DNA of 64,000 bases from Desulfovibrio fairfieldensis (GCF_001553605.1 NZ_CP014229.1:3004501-3068500); one strand, 5' to 3'; shown: positions 35,301 to 45,686, numbered from the stretch's first letter. A program made the numbers and translations. The notes: a model not told the origin generated them from the letters alone.

Positions 35301-35934
35301 GGACCTGGATGTCTGTGTGGAGGATCTGCGTTCCGTCTGCCGCGACGCATGGCAGGAGGGCTTGCTGTCGGGCTGTAACGGCAACGCCAGCCGCCGTCTG
35401 CCCGCGCCCCGCGACGGCCTGCTCTGTGTGACCCGCTCGGGCGCGGCCAAGGGCCGCCTGACGGCGCGGGACTGTTGCCTGGTGGACGCGCGGACCGGCG
35501 AAATACACTGCGGCGGCCCGGCTTCCTCGGAACTGAGCATGCATCTGGAACTGTACCGCGCCCTGCCCCATTGCGGAGCCGTGCTGCACAGCCATCCCCG
35601 CCGCCTGCTGGCCCTGAGCCTGGTTGTGGCTGATCAGGAGGATTTTCTGCGTCTGCCCCTGTTCGAGGCCGATGTCTGGCGGGCCCGCCTGGGCTTTGCG
35701 CCCGCCCTGCCGCCGGGCGGCGCGGAGCTGGCCCTGGCCGTTGCCGACGCCGCGCGCGCGGTGGGCGCGGACAAGGCTGCCGGGGCCGCAGTCTGGATGG
35801 CCGGACACGGCCTCTGCTGCTGGGGCCCGAACCTGGCCGACGCCCTGTGCATGAGCGAGGAGCTGGAACATCTGGCCGCCGTGCAATTGCTGGCCTTGCA
35901 AAAAAATCGGGCAGGCGATTCGATATCCTTTTAA
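35284..35934 (+). CDS. Class II aldolase/adducin family protein
   Basis: This protein has 216 aa. The zinc histidines appear in VLHSHPRRLLAL and AGHGLCCWG; SGCNGNASRRLP and CVTRSGAAKGRL form the phosphate/substrate pocket seen in L-fuculose-phosphate aldolase and MtnB. The substrate cannot be told. The gene is the last of the thiL-GT2 run. Confidence 0.88.
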   Translation: MNPNPEDLDVCVEDLRSVCRDAWQEGLLSGCNGNASRRLPAPRDGLLCVTRSGAAKGRLTARDCCLVDARTGEIHCGGPASSELSMHLELYRALPHCGAVLHSHPRRLLALSLVVADQEDFLRLPLFEADVWRARLGFAPALPPGGAELALAVADAARAVGADKAAGAAVWMAGHGLCCWGPNLADALCMSEELEHLAAVQLLALQKNRAGDSISF

Positions 35935-35956
35935 TATAGTTAGGAAGACGTCTGAA

Positions 35957-36491
<535 letters not shown>

Positions 36492-36565
36492 CACAATATA
36501 TATTTATGACATATCCTTTGGTTAAGAGCTATAAGTCACGATTTATCTGAAAAATATTATCTGAA

Positions 36566-37831
36566 TTACGCCGACGGCCAGACCACGGCCCGCACTTCCG
36601 GTTCTTCGTCCCCCCCCGCCTGGGCCGGGGGCAGCCGTGTGGCCGCGCCGGGCGGCAGGGGCTGCGCCAGCACGGTTTCAGTGCGCTCAAACAGGTTGGA
36701 AAGAATGGAATTAGAAACCAGCATGCCGCTGCGGGTCAGGCGCAGATAGCCGTTGCGGATGCGGATCAGCCCGTTTTCGTGCAAAGCCTGGATCAGGCGC
36801 TGGTGATCGCGCAGAAAATCGCGCCCCGTCATTTCCCGGTAGGCTTTGAGCCGCATGCCCCGCGAGGTGCGCAGGCGCAGCATGATCAGTTCCAGCACGC
36901 GCACGGTGGGGGTCAGGTTTTCCACTTCCGCGCCCAGCGAACCTTCGCGGGCACGCGCGTCCCAGGCCCGCTGACCGGCCGGATTGGTCCAGCGCCGCCC
37001 CGCGATAGTGGAGGTGGCCGACGGGCCCAGCCCCAGATAATCCGCCCCCTCCCAGTAACCCAGATTGTGACGGCACTGGAAGCCCATGCGCGCGAAATTG
37101 GAAATTTCGTAGTGCAGATAACCGCTGGCTTCCAGAAAAGCCGCGCCCTCCATGAACATAATGTTCTGATCCCGCTCGGGCGGCAGAGCCAGGCGTCCTT
37201 CCTCGCAGTCCAGTTCCAGCGCCGTGCCCGGCTCCAGAGTCAGGCCGTAGGCGGAAATATGGTCCGGGCTCATGCGCACGGCGTCCTTGAGGGTTTGCAT
37301 CCACTGGCGCACGCTCTGGCCGGGCAGGCCCCACATCAGGTCCATGTTGATGTTGGCGCAACCCGCCTCACGCGCCGCGAACACCGCGTGCAGGCTGTCC
37401 TGGGCCCTGTGCGGCCGTCCCAGCAGGCGCAGCATGCTTTCATCCAGGCTCTGGATGCCGATGGACAAACGGTTCACGCCCGCCGCCAGATACTGCGGCA
37501 CGCTCTGGCTTCCCCGCAGGGATTCGGGATTGGCCTCCAGGGTGATTTCAGCTTTGGGGCTGAGCGTGAAACAGCGGGCTAGACGTTCCAGCACAATGCC
37601 CACAATGCGCGGCGGCAGCAGGCTGGGCGTGCCCCCGCCGAAAAAAATGGTCTGCACCTCGGTTCCGCCCAGGCGGTCGCCCCAATGGGCCAGCTCCAGC
37701 AGCAGGGTGTCCAGATAGTCGCGCAGCAGGGGCGACGCGGCGGGCTCCACGCCACGGCCTAGCGGGATGGAATGAAAGGCGCAGTAGCGGCAGCGCGTGC
37801 GGCAGAAGGGAACGTGGATATAAACGAGCAT
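36566..37831 (-). CDS. hemW: HemW-like radical SAM protein
   Basis: This protein has 421 aa from ATG 37831, which gives the family start MLVYIHVPFC. The radical SAM cluster motif is CRTRCRYC, followed by IFFGGGTPSLL, SIGIQSLDESMLRLLGR, DLMWGLPGQS and the HemN_C region. HemW is a heme chaperone related to anaerobic coproporphyrinogen oxidase; the C-terminal ~30 residues are a Pro/Ala-rich tail beyond the usual end. It is transcribed divergently from pepA. Confidence 0.9.
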   Translation of the reverse strand: MLVYIHVPFCRTRCRYCAFHSIPLGRGVEPAASPLLRDYLDTLLLELAHWGDRLGGTEVQTIFFGGGTPSLLPPRIVGIVLERLARCFTLSPKAEITLEANPESLRGSQSVPQYLAAGVNRLSIGIQSLDESMLRLLGRPHRAQDSLHAVFAAREAGCANINMDLMWGLPGQSVRQWMQTLKDAVRMSPDHISAYGLTLEPGTALELDCEEGRLALPPERDQNIMFMEGAAFLEASGYLHYEISNFARMGFQCRHNLGYWEGADYLGLGPSATSTIAGRRWTNPAGQRAWDARAREGSLGAEVENLTPTVRVLELIMLRLRTSRGMRLKAYREMTGRDFLRDHQRLIQALHENGLIRIRNGYLRLTRSGMLVSNSILSNLFERTETVLAQPLPPGAATRLPPAQAGGDEEPEVRAVVWPSA

Positions 37832-38012
37832 GAATTTTCCGTTGGCAAAAAAATGGCGGGCGGTTTTAGAAACTGCAAGGATCATGCCCGGCGGAAGGAT
37901 GCCCCCCCTGACCGCCGCGCTTGGCAAAAAAGGCGGCCCGGCGTATATTCGGGCGTTCGGATTTCAAGCGCGCCGCCGCGGCGGCGACCGCACCCATGAG
38001 GAGAACCCATTT

Positions 38013-39518
38013 ATGGATATACGCTTCCAGAACCTCGGACCCGAGCAGTGGAAAGCCGAGATCATGCTGGCCCCGGCCTGCGAAGGCGAAGACATCTTAC
38101 GCGAGTGCCCGGAACTGGACAAGGCCGCGCCCTGGCTGGCCATAGCTCCGGCCATGCGCGACTTCAAGGGCAAGGACGGCGAGCTGGTCCTGCTGCATGG
38201 TCATCCGGAGCTTTCCGTGCCGCGCGTCCTGGCCGTGGGTCTGGGACCGCGCGAAAAAGTGGATGCCGCCAGACTGCGCGCGGCTATCGCCGCCGCCGTG
38301 CAGCGCTGCCGCGGCCTGGGGCTGAATTCCATCCTGCTGCCCGAACCGGCTTTGTCCCGCCTGCCCGGCGGGCGGGAACGCCTGGTGGAGGAATGCGTCT
38401 ATGCCGCTCAGCTGGCCCTCTACCGTTTTACGGCCCTGAAAAAGCCGCAGGAAGACGAAGCCGCTGATCCGCAATGGCTGGCCCTGGGCTTTGACGGACA
38501 ATCCGTGCCCGACGGCGAGCACGCGGCGGCCCGCCGGGGCGAGCGCGCGGCCAAGGCCGTGGCTCTGGCGCGGGATCTGGCCAACATGCCGGGCAATCTG
38601 CTCTATCCCGAAAGCCTGGCCCAGCGCGCCGTGGAACTGGGCAGGGAACTGGGCTTCACTTGCACGGTGCTGGACGAAACCGCCCTGGCCGAGGAAGGCA
38701 TGGGCGCGCTGCTGGCCGTGGGCCAGGGGTCGGCCCGTCCGCCCCGCCTGGTCGTGCTGGAGCATGCCCCCGAAGGGCACGAGCAGGACAAGCCGCTGAT
38801 CCTGGTGGGCAAGGGCATCACCTTTGACTCCGGCGGCATCAGCCTCAAACCGGCGGCCAACATGCAGCAGATGAAGTGCGACATGACCGGCGCGGCCGAC
38901 GTGCTGGCCGCTATCGCGACCCTGGCCGAAGAGGACGCGCCCCGCCGGGTGATCGGCCTGCTGGCCTGCGCCGAGAACATGCCCGACGGCAGGGCCACGC
39001 GTCCGGGCGACGTGGTGCGCTCGGCCGGCGGCGACACGGTGGAAATTACCAATACCGACGCCGAGGGCCGCCTGGTTCTCTGCGACGCCCTTGCCTACGC
39101 CCAGAAACAGTGGACCCCGGCGGCCATGGTGGACATCGCCACGCTCACCGGCGCGTGCGCCGTGGCCTTGGGCACGGAACTCGCCGGTCTGTTCTGCGAC
39201 GATACGGACCTGGCCGAACGCATCCGCGCCGCCGGGGGCGTGGGCGGCGAAAATTACTGGCGGCTGCCGCTCTGGCAGCCTTACGCGGAACAGCTCAAAA
39301 GCGAAGTGGCGGATATCTGCCACACCGGGCCGCGCGAAGGCGGGGCCATCAATGCCGCGCTGTTCCTGAAGCATTTCGTGCGCGAAGGCGTGCGCTGGGC
39401 ACATCTGGACATCGCGGGCGTGGACTGGAACGCCAAGAAATCCCCGCTCTGCCCGGTGGGCGCGTCGGGCTTCGGCGCGCGCACCCTGCTGGAACTGGCC
39501 CGCGGAGGCGTGCAATGA
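38013..39518 (+). CDS. pepA: Leucyl aminopeptidase
   Basis: This protein has 501 aa from ATG 38013 (GAGGAGA upstream). It belongs to the M17 family: LVGKGITFDSGGISLKP provides the metal and bicarbonate site and NTDAEGRLVL is the family signature. The N-terminal domain (residues 1-170) is divergent as usual. The cytoplasmic enzyme removes N-terminal residues from peptides. It overlaps cobA-hemD by ATGA. Confidence 0.97.
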   Translation: MDIRFQNLGPEQWKAEIMLAPACEGEDILRECPELDKAAPWLAIAPAMRDFKGKDGELVLLHGHPELSVPRVLAVGLGPREKVDAARLRAAIAAAVQRCRGLGLNSILLPEPALSRLPGGRERLVEECVYAAQLALYRFTALKKPQEDEAADPQWLALGFDGQSVPDGEHAAARRGERAAKAVALARDLANMPGNLLYPESLAQRAVELGRELGFTCTVLDETALAEEGMGALLAVGQGSARPPRLVVLEHAPEGHEQDKPLILVGKGITFDSGGISLKPAANMQQMKCDMTGAADVLAAIATLAEEDAPRRVIGLLACAENMPDGRATRPGDVVRSAGGDTVEITNTDAEGRLVLCDALAYAQKQWTPAAMVDIATLTGACAVALGTELAGLFCDDTDLAERIRAAGGVGGENYWRLPLWQPYAEQLKSEVADICHTGPREGGAINAALFLKHFVREGVRWAHLDIAGVDWNAKKSPLCPVGASGFGARTLLELARGGVQ

Positions 39519-41035
39519 AAGTCTATCTTCTGGGAGCGGGCCCCGGCGATCCGGGCCTGCTGACCCTCAAGGCCAGGGACATCCTGGCCGCGGCGGACGT
39601 GGTGGTCTACGACGCCCTGGCCAACGACAGCCTGCTGGGGCACGCCCGGCCCGACGCCGAACTGATCTACGTGGGCAAGGTGGCGGGCAACCACGCCCTG
39701 CCCCAACACGAGATCAACGCCCTGCTGGTGCGCAAGGCCAAAGAGGGCAACATGGTGGCCCGGCTCAAGGGCGGCGACCCCTACATTTTCGGGCGCGGCG
39801 GCGAAGAAGCCGAGGAACTGCTGGCCGCGGGCGTGCCCTTTGAGGAAGTGCCGGGCATCAGCAGCACTATCGCGGCCCCGGCCTACGCGGGCATTCCCCT
39901 GACCCACCGCGATTTCGCCTCCTCGGTGACCATCATCACCGGCCACGAAAACCCGGACAAGCCCGGCTCGATGCACAACTGGCAGGCCCTGGCCCGAAGC
40001 GCCTCCACCCTGGTCTTTGTCATGGGCATGAAGAATCTGCCGGACATCGCCCGCAACCTGCTGGACGCGGGACTGGACCCGCGAACCCCGGCGGCCCTGA
40101 TCTACCGGGGCACCACGCCGCGCCAGCGCAGCTTGGTCGCCACTCTGCGGGAGCTGCCCCAAGCCGCCGTGGACGCGCATTTCACCAATCCCTCGGTGAT
40201 CGTGGTGGGCAAGGTAGCAAGCCTGCACGACAAGTTGAACTGGTTTGAGAAAAAGCCCCTGCTGGGCAAAAGTATTGTGGTCACCCGCGCGCGGGAACAG
40301 GCCAGCGGTCTGGCCCGCAGTCTGGCTGGGCTCGGGGCTGAGGTCATCCAGTGCCCCACCATTGAAATCCGCGCCCTGCCCGACTATGCAGAGCTGGACA
40401 TGGCCGTGGCCCGGCTGGCGGACTACGGCTGGCTGATCTTCACCTCGGTGAACGGGGTGCGTCATTTCTGGCACCGGCTGGAAGCCGCGGGCAAAGACAG
40501 CCGGGCCCTGGGGGCCTGCAAGGTGGCGGCCATCGGCCCGGCCACGGCGGACGCCCTGCATGAGCGCGGCATCCGGCCCGATTTCGTGCCCGAGCGCTAT
40601 GTGGCCGAGGGCGTGGTGGAAGGCCTGCTGGCGCGTGAAGGCGGCAAACTGGCGGGCACGCGCATGCTGCTGCCGCGCGCGGCCAAAGCCCGCGACGTGC
40701 TGCCCGTGGAACTGGGCAAGGCCGGGGCCGTGGTGGACGTCATCCCGGCCTATGAAACCGTGCCCGCCGCCGGTCGCAAGGACGAGGTGCTGGCGCGCCT
40801 GGAAGAGGGCTCGCTGTCCTGCGTGACCTTCGGCTCATCCTCCACGGTGGAAAACTTCCTCAATCTGATCCCGGCGGAAAAGCTCAAGGCCCATCCGGAA
40901 ACCCTGCTGGCGGCCATCGGGCCGGTGACGGCGGAAACGCTGCGCAAGCACGGGCTGGGCTGCCGGATCCAGCCTGGGGAATATACCATTCCGGCCCTGG
41001 TGGACGCCATTACGCAACACTTTACGCGGGCCTGA
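39515..41035 (+). CDS. cobA-hemD: Uroporphyrinogen-III C-methyltransferase / uroporphyrinogen-III synthase fusion
   Basis: This protein has 506 aa. Residues 1-245 are CobA/SUMT: VYLLGAGPGDPGLLTLKA, GKVAGNHALPQ, RLKGGDPYIFGRGGEE and GIPLTHRDFASSV. Residues about 250-506 are HemD. The fusion directs uroporphyrinogen III to precorrin-2 and so to siroheme, cobalamin and the alternative heme route, as known in Desulfovibrio. This fits the need for siroheme in dissimilatory sulfite reductase. Confidence 0.95.
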   Translation: MKVYLLGAGPGDPGLLTLKARDILAAADVVVYDALANDSLLGHARPDAELIYVGKVAGNHALPQHEINALLVRKAKEGNMVARLKGGDPYIFGRGGEEAEELLAAGVPFEEVPGISSTIAAPAYAGIPLTHRDFASSVTIITGHENPDKPGSMHNWQALARSASTLVFVMGMKNLPDIARNLLDAGLDPRTPAALIYRGTTPRQRSLVATLRELPQAAVDAHFTNPSVIVVGKVASLHDKLNWFEKKPLLGKSIVVTRAREQASGLARSLAGLGAEVIQCPTIEIRALPDYAELDMAVARLADYGWLIFTSVNGVRHFWHRLEAAGKDSRALGACKVAAIGPATADALHERGIRPDFVPERYVAEGVVEGLLAREGGKLAGTRMLLPRAAKARDVLPVELGKAGAVVDVIPAYETVPAAGRKDEVLARLEEGSLSCVTFGSSSTVENFLNLIPAEKLKAHPETLLAAIGPVTAETLRKHGLGCRIQPGEYTIPALVDAITQHFTRA

Positions 41036-41054
41036 GCCGCCCGTTGAGGACACT

Positions 41055-41738
41055 ATGCCCCTGAAAATCGCCATACTGGCCTCGGGCAGCGGCACCAACG
41101 CCCAGGCCATGATCGACAAGTCCGCCGACGGCATTCTGGATGTGGACATCCGCATGATCCTCAGCAACCGGCCGGGCGCCGGCGTGCTGGAGCGCGCCCT
41201 CAAGGCCGGACTGCCCCATCTGGCTCTGGACCACACCCTCTTTCCGGACCGGGAGAGCTACGACCGGAAGCTCATCGCCGTGCTGCGGGAAAGCGGCGCG
41301 GAACTCATCGTCCTGGCCGGATACATGCGCCTGCTCAGTTCCGCCTTTCTGGAGGCTTTTGCCGGGCGGGTCGTCAACATCCACCCGGCGTTGCTGCCCA
41401 GCTTTCCCGGCGTGCACGGCGGGGCCGACGCCCAGGCTTACGGGGTCAAAATTTCCGGCTGCACCGTGCATTTCGTGGAGGAAAAAGTGGACAGCGGCCC
41501 GGTGATCATCCAGGCCGCCGTGCCGGTCAACGCCGGGGAAGACCCGGACGACCTGATGCGGCGCATCCATGCCATGGAACACCGCATCTATCCCCAGGCC
41601 CTGCAATGGTTCGCCGAGGGCCGCATCAGCACGCGGGGCCGCCAGGTGCACCTGAACCCGGCCGTCTCGCCCGCCCGGTCCGCCGTCCGGCCCGACGGCC
41701 CGTGGCTGGTCTGGCCGCCGCTGGAAGAAGGATTCTGA
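41055..41738 (+). CDS. purN: Phosphoribosylglycinamide formyltransferase
   Basis: This protein has 227 aa. It transfers a formyl group from 10-formyl-THF to GAR in purine synthesis. Key residues lie in ILASGSGTNAQAMI, VLAGYMRLLSSAF, NIHPALLPSFPGVHG (N and H) and CTVHFVEEKVDSGPV (D). It starts 19 bp after cobA-hemD. Confidence 0.95.
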   Translation: MPLKIAILASGSGTNAQAMIDKSADGILDVDIRMILSNRPGAGVLERALKAGLPHLALDHTLFPDRESYDRKLIAVLRESGAELIVLAGYMRLLSSAFLEAFAGRVVNIHPALLPSFPGVHGGADAQAYGVKISGCTVHFVEEKVDSGPVIIQAAVPVNAGEDPDDLMRRIHAMEHRIYPQALQWFAEGRISTRGRQVHLNPAVSPARSAVRPDGPWLVWPPLEEGF

Positions 41739-41842
41739 CTCTCCGGCGGCGCGGAAAAGCCGCAATCCGCTTTGTTTTAATCCCGCGAAGATGAACGCAT
41801 ACGGGCCAGCAATGCCGGCAGGATAAGCGAATAAATAGGGCG

Positions 41843-41924
41843 AGAAAGAAAAGACTCTTGCGGCAGCCTTCCTGTAGCTTTGCGGTTATTTCACAAAATC
41901 CGCCTTTTCCGCGCGGGCGGCGTT
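41843..41924. repeat. Interspersed repeat R3, copy 2 (inverted relative to 15808-15892)
   Basis: It has about 85% identity to copy 1 in the opposite orientation. The gap 41739-42320 holds this repeat, a family-1 hairpin and an AT-rich stretch (42170-42230) before the regulator, but no gene. Confidence 0.75.
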
Positions 41925-42004
41925 ATCGGCGCGTTTTTGCTGCTCACATACTTGAGTATGTTCCGCACAAAAATGCGCCGCTGCCTTGTCCGCACGAAAA
42001 AATC
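41902..42004. repeat. Hairpin repeat family 1, copy upstream of the sigma54-type regulator
   Basis: The outer arms CCTTTTCCGCGCGG and CCGCACGAAAAAA pair. The inner stem GGCGCGTTTTTGCTGC with GCACAAAAATGCGCC encloses ACATACTTGAGTATGT, which matches the centre ACGTACCTGAGTACGT of the copy at 62858. It is in the opposite orientation to the copy at 19303. Confidence 0.78.
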
Positions 42005-42320
42005 GCCAATTTTGCAAAATTCCCGCAAAACCAGCCCCCGCTCACTTGCCGACTGTGTCGGCTGCGTTCGCGGGAATGAGGAAGGAAGGCCACTTATGGA
42101 AACAAATGAATATCCGATGATTGAGGCATTCATTCGATTGCCCCGGCAATACCGGGCCGTTGCATTTTCCGACCATGTATAGTACATTAAATATAAGTAA
42201 TTTTATTAACAGGAATTATTTACAACGCCCCCGCCTATGTTACAAGGATACAACTGGCGAAAAAGCCGCTACAGCGGCCGCGCAGGCTCCCCCCTTCCCG
42301 AGGGAGCCGATGGAGGGCGT

Positions 42321-43739
42321 ATGCCGGAGGAGTGGAACAGTTCCGAACTGCTCTATCAGAGCGTGCTGGATGCCCTGCCCGAGGGCATCCTTTACTGCGA
42401 CGCCAATTACATCGTCCGCAAAGTCAACCAGTGCTATGCCTCCCTGCTGGGCGGCGACGTCAAAACCATTCTGGGCAGGCCGCTGCCGGACCTGAATCCC
42501 CTGACCCGCGCGCCGGTGGTCATCAAAAACGGCCGCCCGGAAATGGGCGATCTCTGTACCCTGCCGCTCTTCGGCGACAACTACAAATTCGTGGTCAACA
42601 GAATCCCGGTGCGCGACAGCGACGGCGCGGTCACGGGCATGGTTTCGCATATTCTTTTCACGGATCCGGCGGAACTGCGCGAGCTGAACCGCAAAATCGA
42701 TTTCCTGGCAAAAAAGCTGAAGCATTACAACCGCAGCCTCAAGTCGGAACACAACGCCCATTACGATATTGGAAGCATCATCGGCGACAGCGCGCCCATG
42801 CGGGCGGTGAAAAAACTCATCCAGAGCTATGCCGCCGACGCCCATCCCGTGCTGATTCTGGGCAGGACCGGCACGGGCAAGGAGCTGACGGCACACGCCC
42901 TGCACGTGCGCAGCAACCGCGCCGCCGGTCCTTTTGTCAGCATCAACTGCGCGGCCATTCCCAAAGAGCTTTTCGAGGCCGAATTGTTCGGCTATGCGCC
43001 GGGCGCCTTTTCCGACGCGCGCAAGGAAGGCAAAATCGGCCAGATCGAACTGGCCAACACGGGCACGCTCTTCCTGGACGAGATCGGCGACATCCCGCTG
43101 CACGCCCAGGTCAAGCTGCTGCGCGTGCTGGAGGAAAAACGCATCACCCGCCTGGGAGACGTTTCCGGCCGGGAGGTGGACTTCCGGCTGATCACCGCCA
43201 CCAACCGCGATTTGCAGGACATGATCAGCCAGGGAAACTTCCGCGAAGACCTCTATTACCGCATCAACACCCTGACCATCCGACTGCCGCCCCTGCGCGC
43301 CCGCCCGGAAGACATTCTGCCTCTGGCCCGGCATATTCTCTCCAAGATCGGCTGCCCCACGGCGAACTTCACGGACGAGGCCGTGCGCGCCATGGAGGCC
43401 TATGCCTGGCCCGGCAATGTGCGCCAGCTATTCAATACCCTGGTGCACGCCACCCTGCATCAGAGCGGCGAACGCATCGACGCGCGGGATCTGCCCCACG
43501 AGGTCACGGGCGGCGTTCAGATTCCCGAACGCCACTCGCCTCCGCAACGCCACCATGATCTCGCCGCCTGGCTGAGCGCGCAGGAGGCGGGCTTTCTGAC
43601 TGCGGCCCTGCAGGAAAATCAAGGCAACGTCACGCTCACGGCCCGGCAGCTGGACATCTCGCGCGTGACCCTCTACGCCAAGCTGAAAAAATACGGCATC
43701 CGGCACTCTGACGCCGACACGGCTGCAATCGATCTGTAA
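42321..43739 (+). CDS. PAS-containing sigma54-type transcriptional activator with Fis-type HTH
   Basis: This protein has 472 aa from ATG 42321 (GGAGGG 4 nt upstream; an ATG at 42237 is possible). Residues about 10-110 are a PAS sensor (ALPEGILYCDANYIVRKVN). Residues about 150-390 are AAA+: Walker A LGRTGTGKELTAHAL, the loop PGAFSDARKEGKIG, Walker B GTLFLDEIGDIP and the R finger region. The C-terminal VTLTARQLDISRVTLYAKL is the Fis-type HTH. The usual GAFTGA sigma54 contact loop reads GAFSDA here. It precedes the ThDP-TRAP genes and is likely their activator. Confidence 0.92.
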   Translation: MPEEWNSSELLYQSVLDALPEGILYCDANYIVRKVNQCYASLLGGDVKTILGRPLPDLNPLTRAPVVIKNGRPEMGDLCTLPLFGDNYKFVVNRIPVRDSDGAVTGMVSHILFTDPAELRELNRKIDFLAKKLKHYNRSLKSEHNAHYDIGSIIGDSAPMRAVKKLIQSYAADAHPVLILGRTGTGKELTAHALHVRSNRAAGPFVSINCAAIPKELFEAELFGYAPGAFSDARKEGKIGQIELANTGTLFLDEIGDIPLHAQVKLLRVLEEKRITRLGDVSGREVDFRLITATNRDLQDMISQGNFREDLYYRINTLTIRLPPLRARPEDILPLARHILSKIGCPTANFTDEAVRAMEAYAWPGNVRQLFNTLVHATLHQSGERIDARDLPHEVTGGVQIPERHSPPQRHHDLAAWLSAQEAGFLTAALQENQGNVTLTARQLDISRVTLYAKLKKYGIRHSDADTAAIDL

Positions 43740-43763
43740 AGATTCCCTTACAGTCACTCTGTA
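43734..43763 (+). promoter_or_regulatory. Candidate activator-binding sites (three inverted half-sites)
   Basis: CTGTAA (43734), TTACAG (43748) and CTGTA (43759) form two overlapping inverted repeats, including TACAG-N5-CTGTA. They lie about 110 bp upstream of the -24/-12 promoter, the usual place for a sigma54 activator. The first half-site includes the stop of the regulator gene. Confidence 0.6.
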
Positions 43764-43871
43764 CAACGATTAAGAAAACTTTACAAAAAATCCTGCACTC
43801 TCCGCCCGTTTTCTTCGGCCACGACATGCATCCATTTGAAATACAAAACAATCTCCATTCCCCTACATTGA

Positions 43872-43886
43872 GGCACGCCCCTTGCT
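43872..43886 (+). promoter_or_regulatory. Sigma54 (-24/-12) promoter of the ThDP-TRAP operon
   Basis: GGCACGCCCCTTGCT matches GGCACG-N4-TTGC(W) at every defined position and has the required spacing. It lies 64 bp before the start of the ThDP enzyme gene. Confidence 0.85.
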
Positions 43887-43949
43887 ATCTCCGGACAAAG
43901 CGGACATTCATCACGCCGCCACGTCCCGACCCCAGCAAAGGAGAAAATC

Positions 43950-45662
43950 ATGCAAGCTGCCAATGGAGGCGAAGCCGCCGCCCGCGCCCTGATCGACCTG
44001 GGTGTGGAATTTGTGTTCACCCTGACCGGCGGGCATCTCAATCATATCCACCAGATATTGGAAAAGAGCCCGGTCCGCCTGGTGGATACGCGGCACGAAC
44101 AGGCGGCCACCTTCATGGCCGACGCCTACGCCCGCATGACGGGCAAGCCCGGCGTGGCCATGCTCACCGCCGGGCCGGGCTTCACCAACTGCATTTCGCC
44201 CTTGCAGCAGGCGGCCACCAATTGCACGCCGCTGCTGGTCATCGCCGGAGCCTCGGGCACGGACTACCGGGACAAGATGGACCTTCAGGACGCCCCCCAG
44301 GCGGCCATTGCCGCGCCTATCGTCAAGGCCGCCTATGTCTGCACCCAGACCGAGCGGGTGGCCGAATATGTGGAAACAGCCTTCCGCATGACCCTGGCCG
44401 GCCGGCCCGGCCCGGTTTTTCTGGAACTGCCCTGTGACGTGCTGGGCAAGGCCATGCCGGGCGGGGAGTGCCCCTGGCACAAGACAGTGATGGAGTCCAG
44501 GCCCGTGGACCCGCGCGGGGTGGAAAAAACCATCGCCCTGCTGCGCGAGGCTGAACGGCCCATTGTGGTGGCGGGCAGCGGCGCCGGTTACGCCGGGGCC
44601 GGAGAGGAACTGCGCTCCTTTGTGGAAAAATGCGGCATCCCGGTCTTTACCTGCAACATGGGGCGCGGCCTTGTTTCGGACCTGCACCCGCTCTGCTTCG
44701 GGCTGGCCGGGCCGCACCGCCCGCTGGCGGCCAAGAAAGCGTATGCGGAAGCGGATCTGGCCCTGATCCTGGGAAACCGCATCAGCCTCAACCATTTTTT
44801 CGGAGCCGCCTACAATAAAAAGGCCACGCTGATCCAGGTGGACGTGGCCGGAGAGGAACTGGGACGCAACCGGGCCATTGATCTGCCCGTCATCAGCGAT
44901 GTGCGCGCCTTCCTGGAACTGACCAACAGCCGCCTGGACGCCCTGGGTCTCTCCGGGGTCGGATCGGACGGCCTGGGACGCCGCTACGCGGATTGGGTGG
45001 AGGAGCTGCGCGCGGAACAACAGCGCTGCGCCGAAGCCATGCTGCCCATGCAGACCAGCGACGCCGTGCCCATCCATCCTCAGCGTCTGGTCCATGAAGT
45101 GGATCGGTTCATGGACCGGGACGACGACGTGGTGCTGGCCGACGGCGGCGATACCCTGACCTGGGTGCATATCGGCCGCACGGCCCGCACGCCGTACAGA
45201 ATTCTGGACCACGGGCAGTACTGGTGCATCGGCGGCGGCATCGCGGACGCCATTGCGGCCCGGCTGGTCTATCCCGAAAGCCGGGTCATGCTGGTCACCG
45301 GCGACGGCTCCTTTGGCTTCAATTTCATGGAAGTGACCACAGCGCTGCGCAAGGGCCTGTCCCTGGTCATCGTGGTAGCCAACGACCAGAGCTGGGGCAT
45401 GATCCGGCACAGCCAGCAACTGCGCCTGGGCTACACCCTGGACTCCGTGACCTGGATCGGCCCCACGCCCTACGAAAAAATGGTGGAAGCAGCGGGCGGC
45501 AAGGGCTTTTACGTGGAACGCCCGCAGGACATCCGCCCGGCCATTGAAGCGGCCTTTGCCGCCAATACCGTGGCCTGCGTCAATGTGATGGTGGACCCCT
45601 CGGTCATCAGCCCGGCCAGCATCGCTTTGGGGCAGCTGGGGGCCTACAAGATCACGGACTAA
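43950..45662 (+). CDS. Thiamine-diphosphate-dependent enzyme, acetolactate synthase-like, substrate unknown
   Basis: This protein has 570 aa with the three ThDP-enzyme domains. The catalytic Glu is in DTRHEQAATFMADAYARM, the FAD-like central domain is at about 190-330, and the ThDP-binding motif is GDGSFGFNFMEVTTALRK-x11-N. It is close to the acetolactate synthase/2-hydroxyacyl-CoA lyase group, which includes decarboxylases, carboligases and lyases. No partner small subunit is nearby, so IlvB is unlikely. AAAGGAG precedes ATG. The TRAP transporter genes follow after 24 bp, so the substrate is probably an imported carboxylate, keto acid or sulfonate. The reaction is not determined. Confidence 0.85.
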   Translation: MQAANGGEAAARALIDLGVEFVFTLTGGHLNHIHQILEKSPVRLVDTRHEQAATFMADAYARMTGKPGVAMLTAGPGFTNCISPLQQAATNCTPLLVIAGASGTDYRDKMDLQDAPQAAIAAPIVKAAYVCTQTERVAEYVETAFRMTLAGRPGPVFLELPCDVLGKAMPGGECPWHKTVMESRPVDPRGVEKTIALLREAERPIVVAGSGAGYAGAGEELRSFVEKCGIPVFTCNMGRGLVSDLHPLCFGLAGPHRPLAAKKAYAEADLALILGNRISLNHFFGAAYNKKATLIQVDVAGEELGRNRAIDLPVISDVRAFLELTNSRLDALGLSGVGSDGLGRRYADWVEELRAEQQRCAEAMLPMQTSDAVPIHPQRLVHEVDRFMDRDDDVVLADGGDTLTWVHIGRTARTPYRILDHGQYWCIGGGIADAIAARLVYPESRVMLVTGDGSFGFNFMEVTTALRKGLSLVIVVANDQSWGMIRHSQQLRLGYTLDSVTWIGPTPYEKMVEAAGGKGFYVERPQDIRPAIEAAFAANTVACVNVMVDPSVISPASIALGQLGAYKITD

Positions 45663-45686
45663 TACCCCTTTAAAACAGGAGCCCCC

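Noticed and set aside
43950..45662. Acetolactate synthase IlvB
   Set aside because: No small subunit gene, no ilv neighbours, and it sits in a sigma54 TRAP operon; only the superfamily is assigned.
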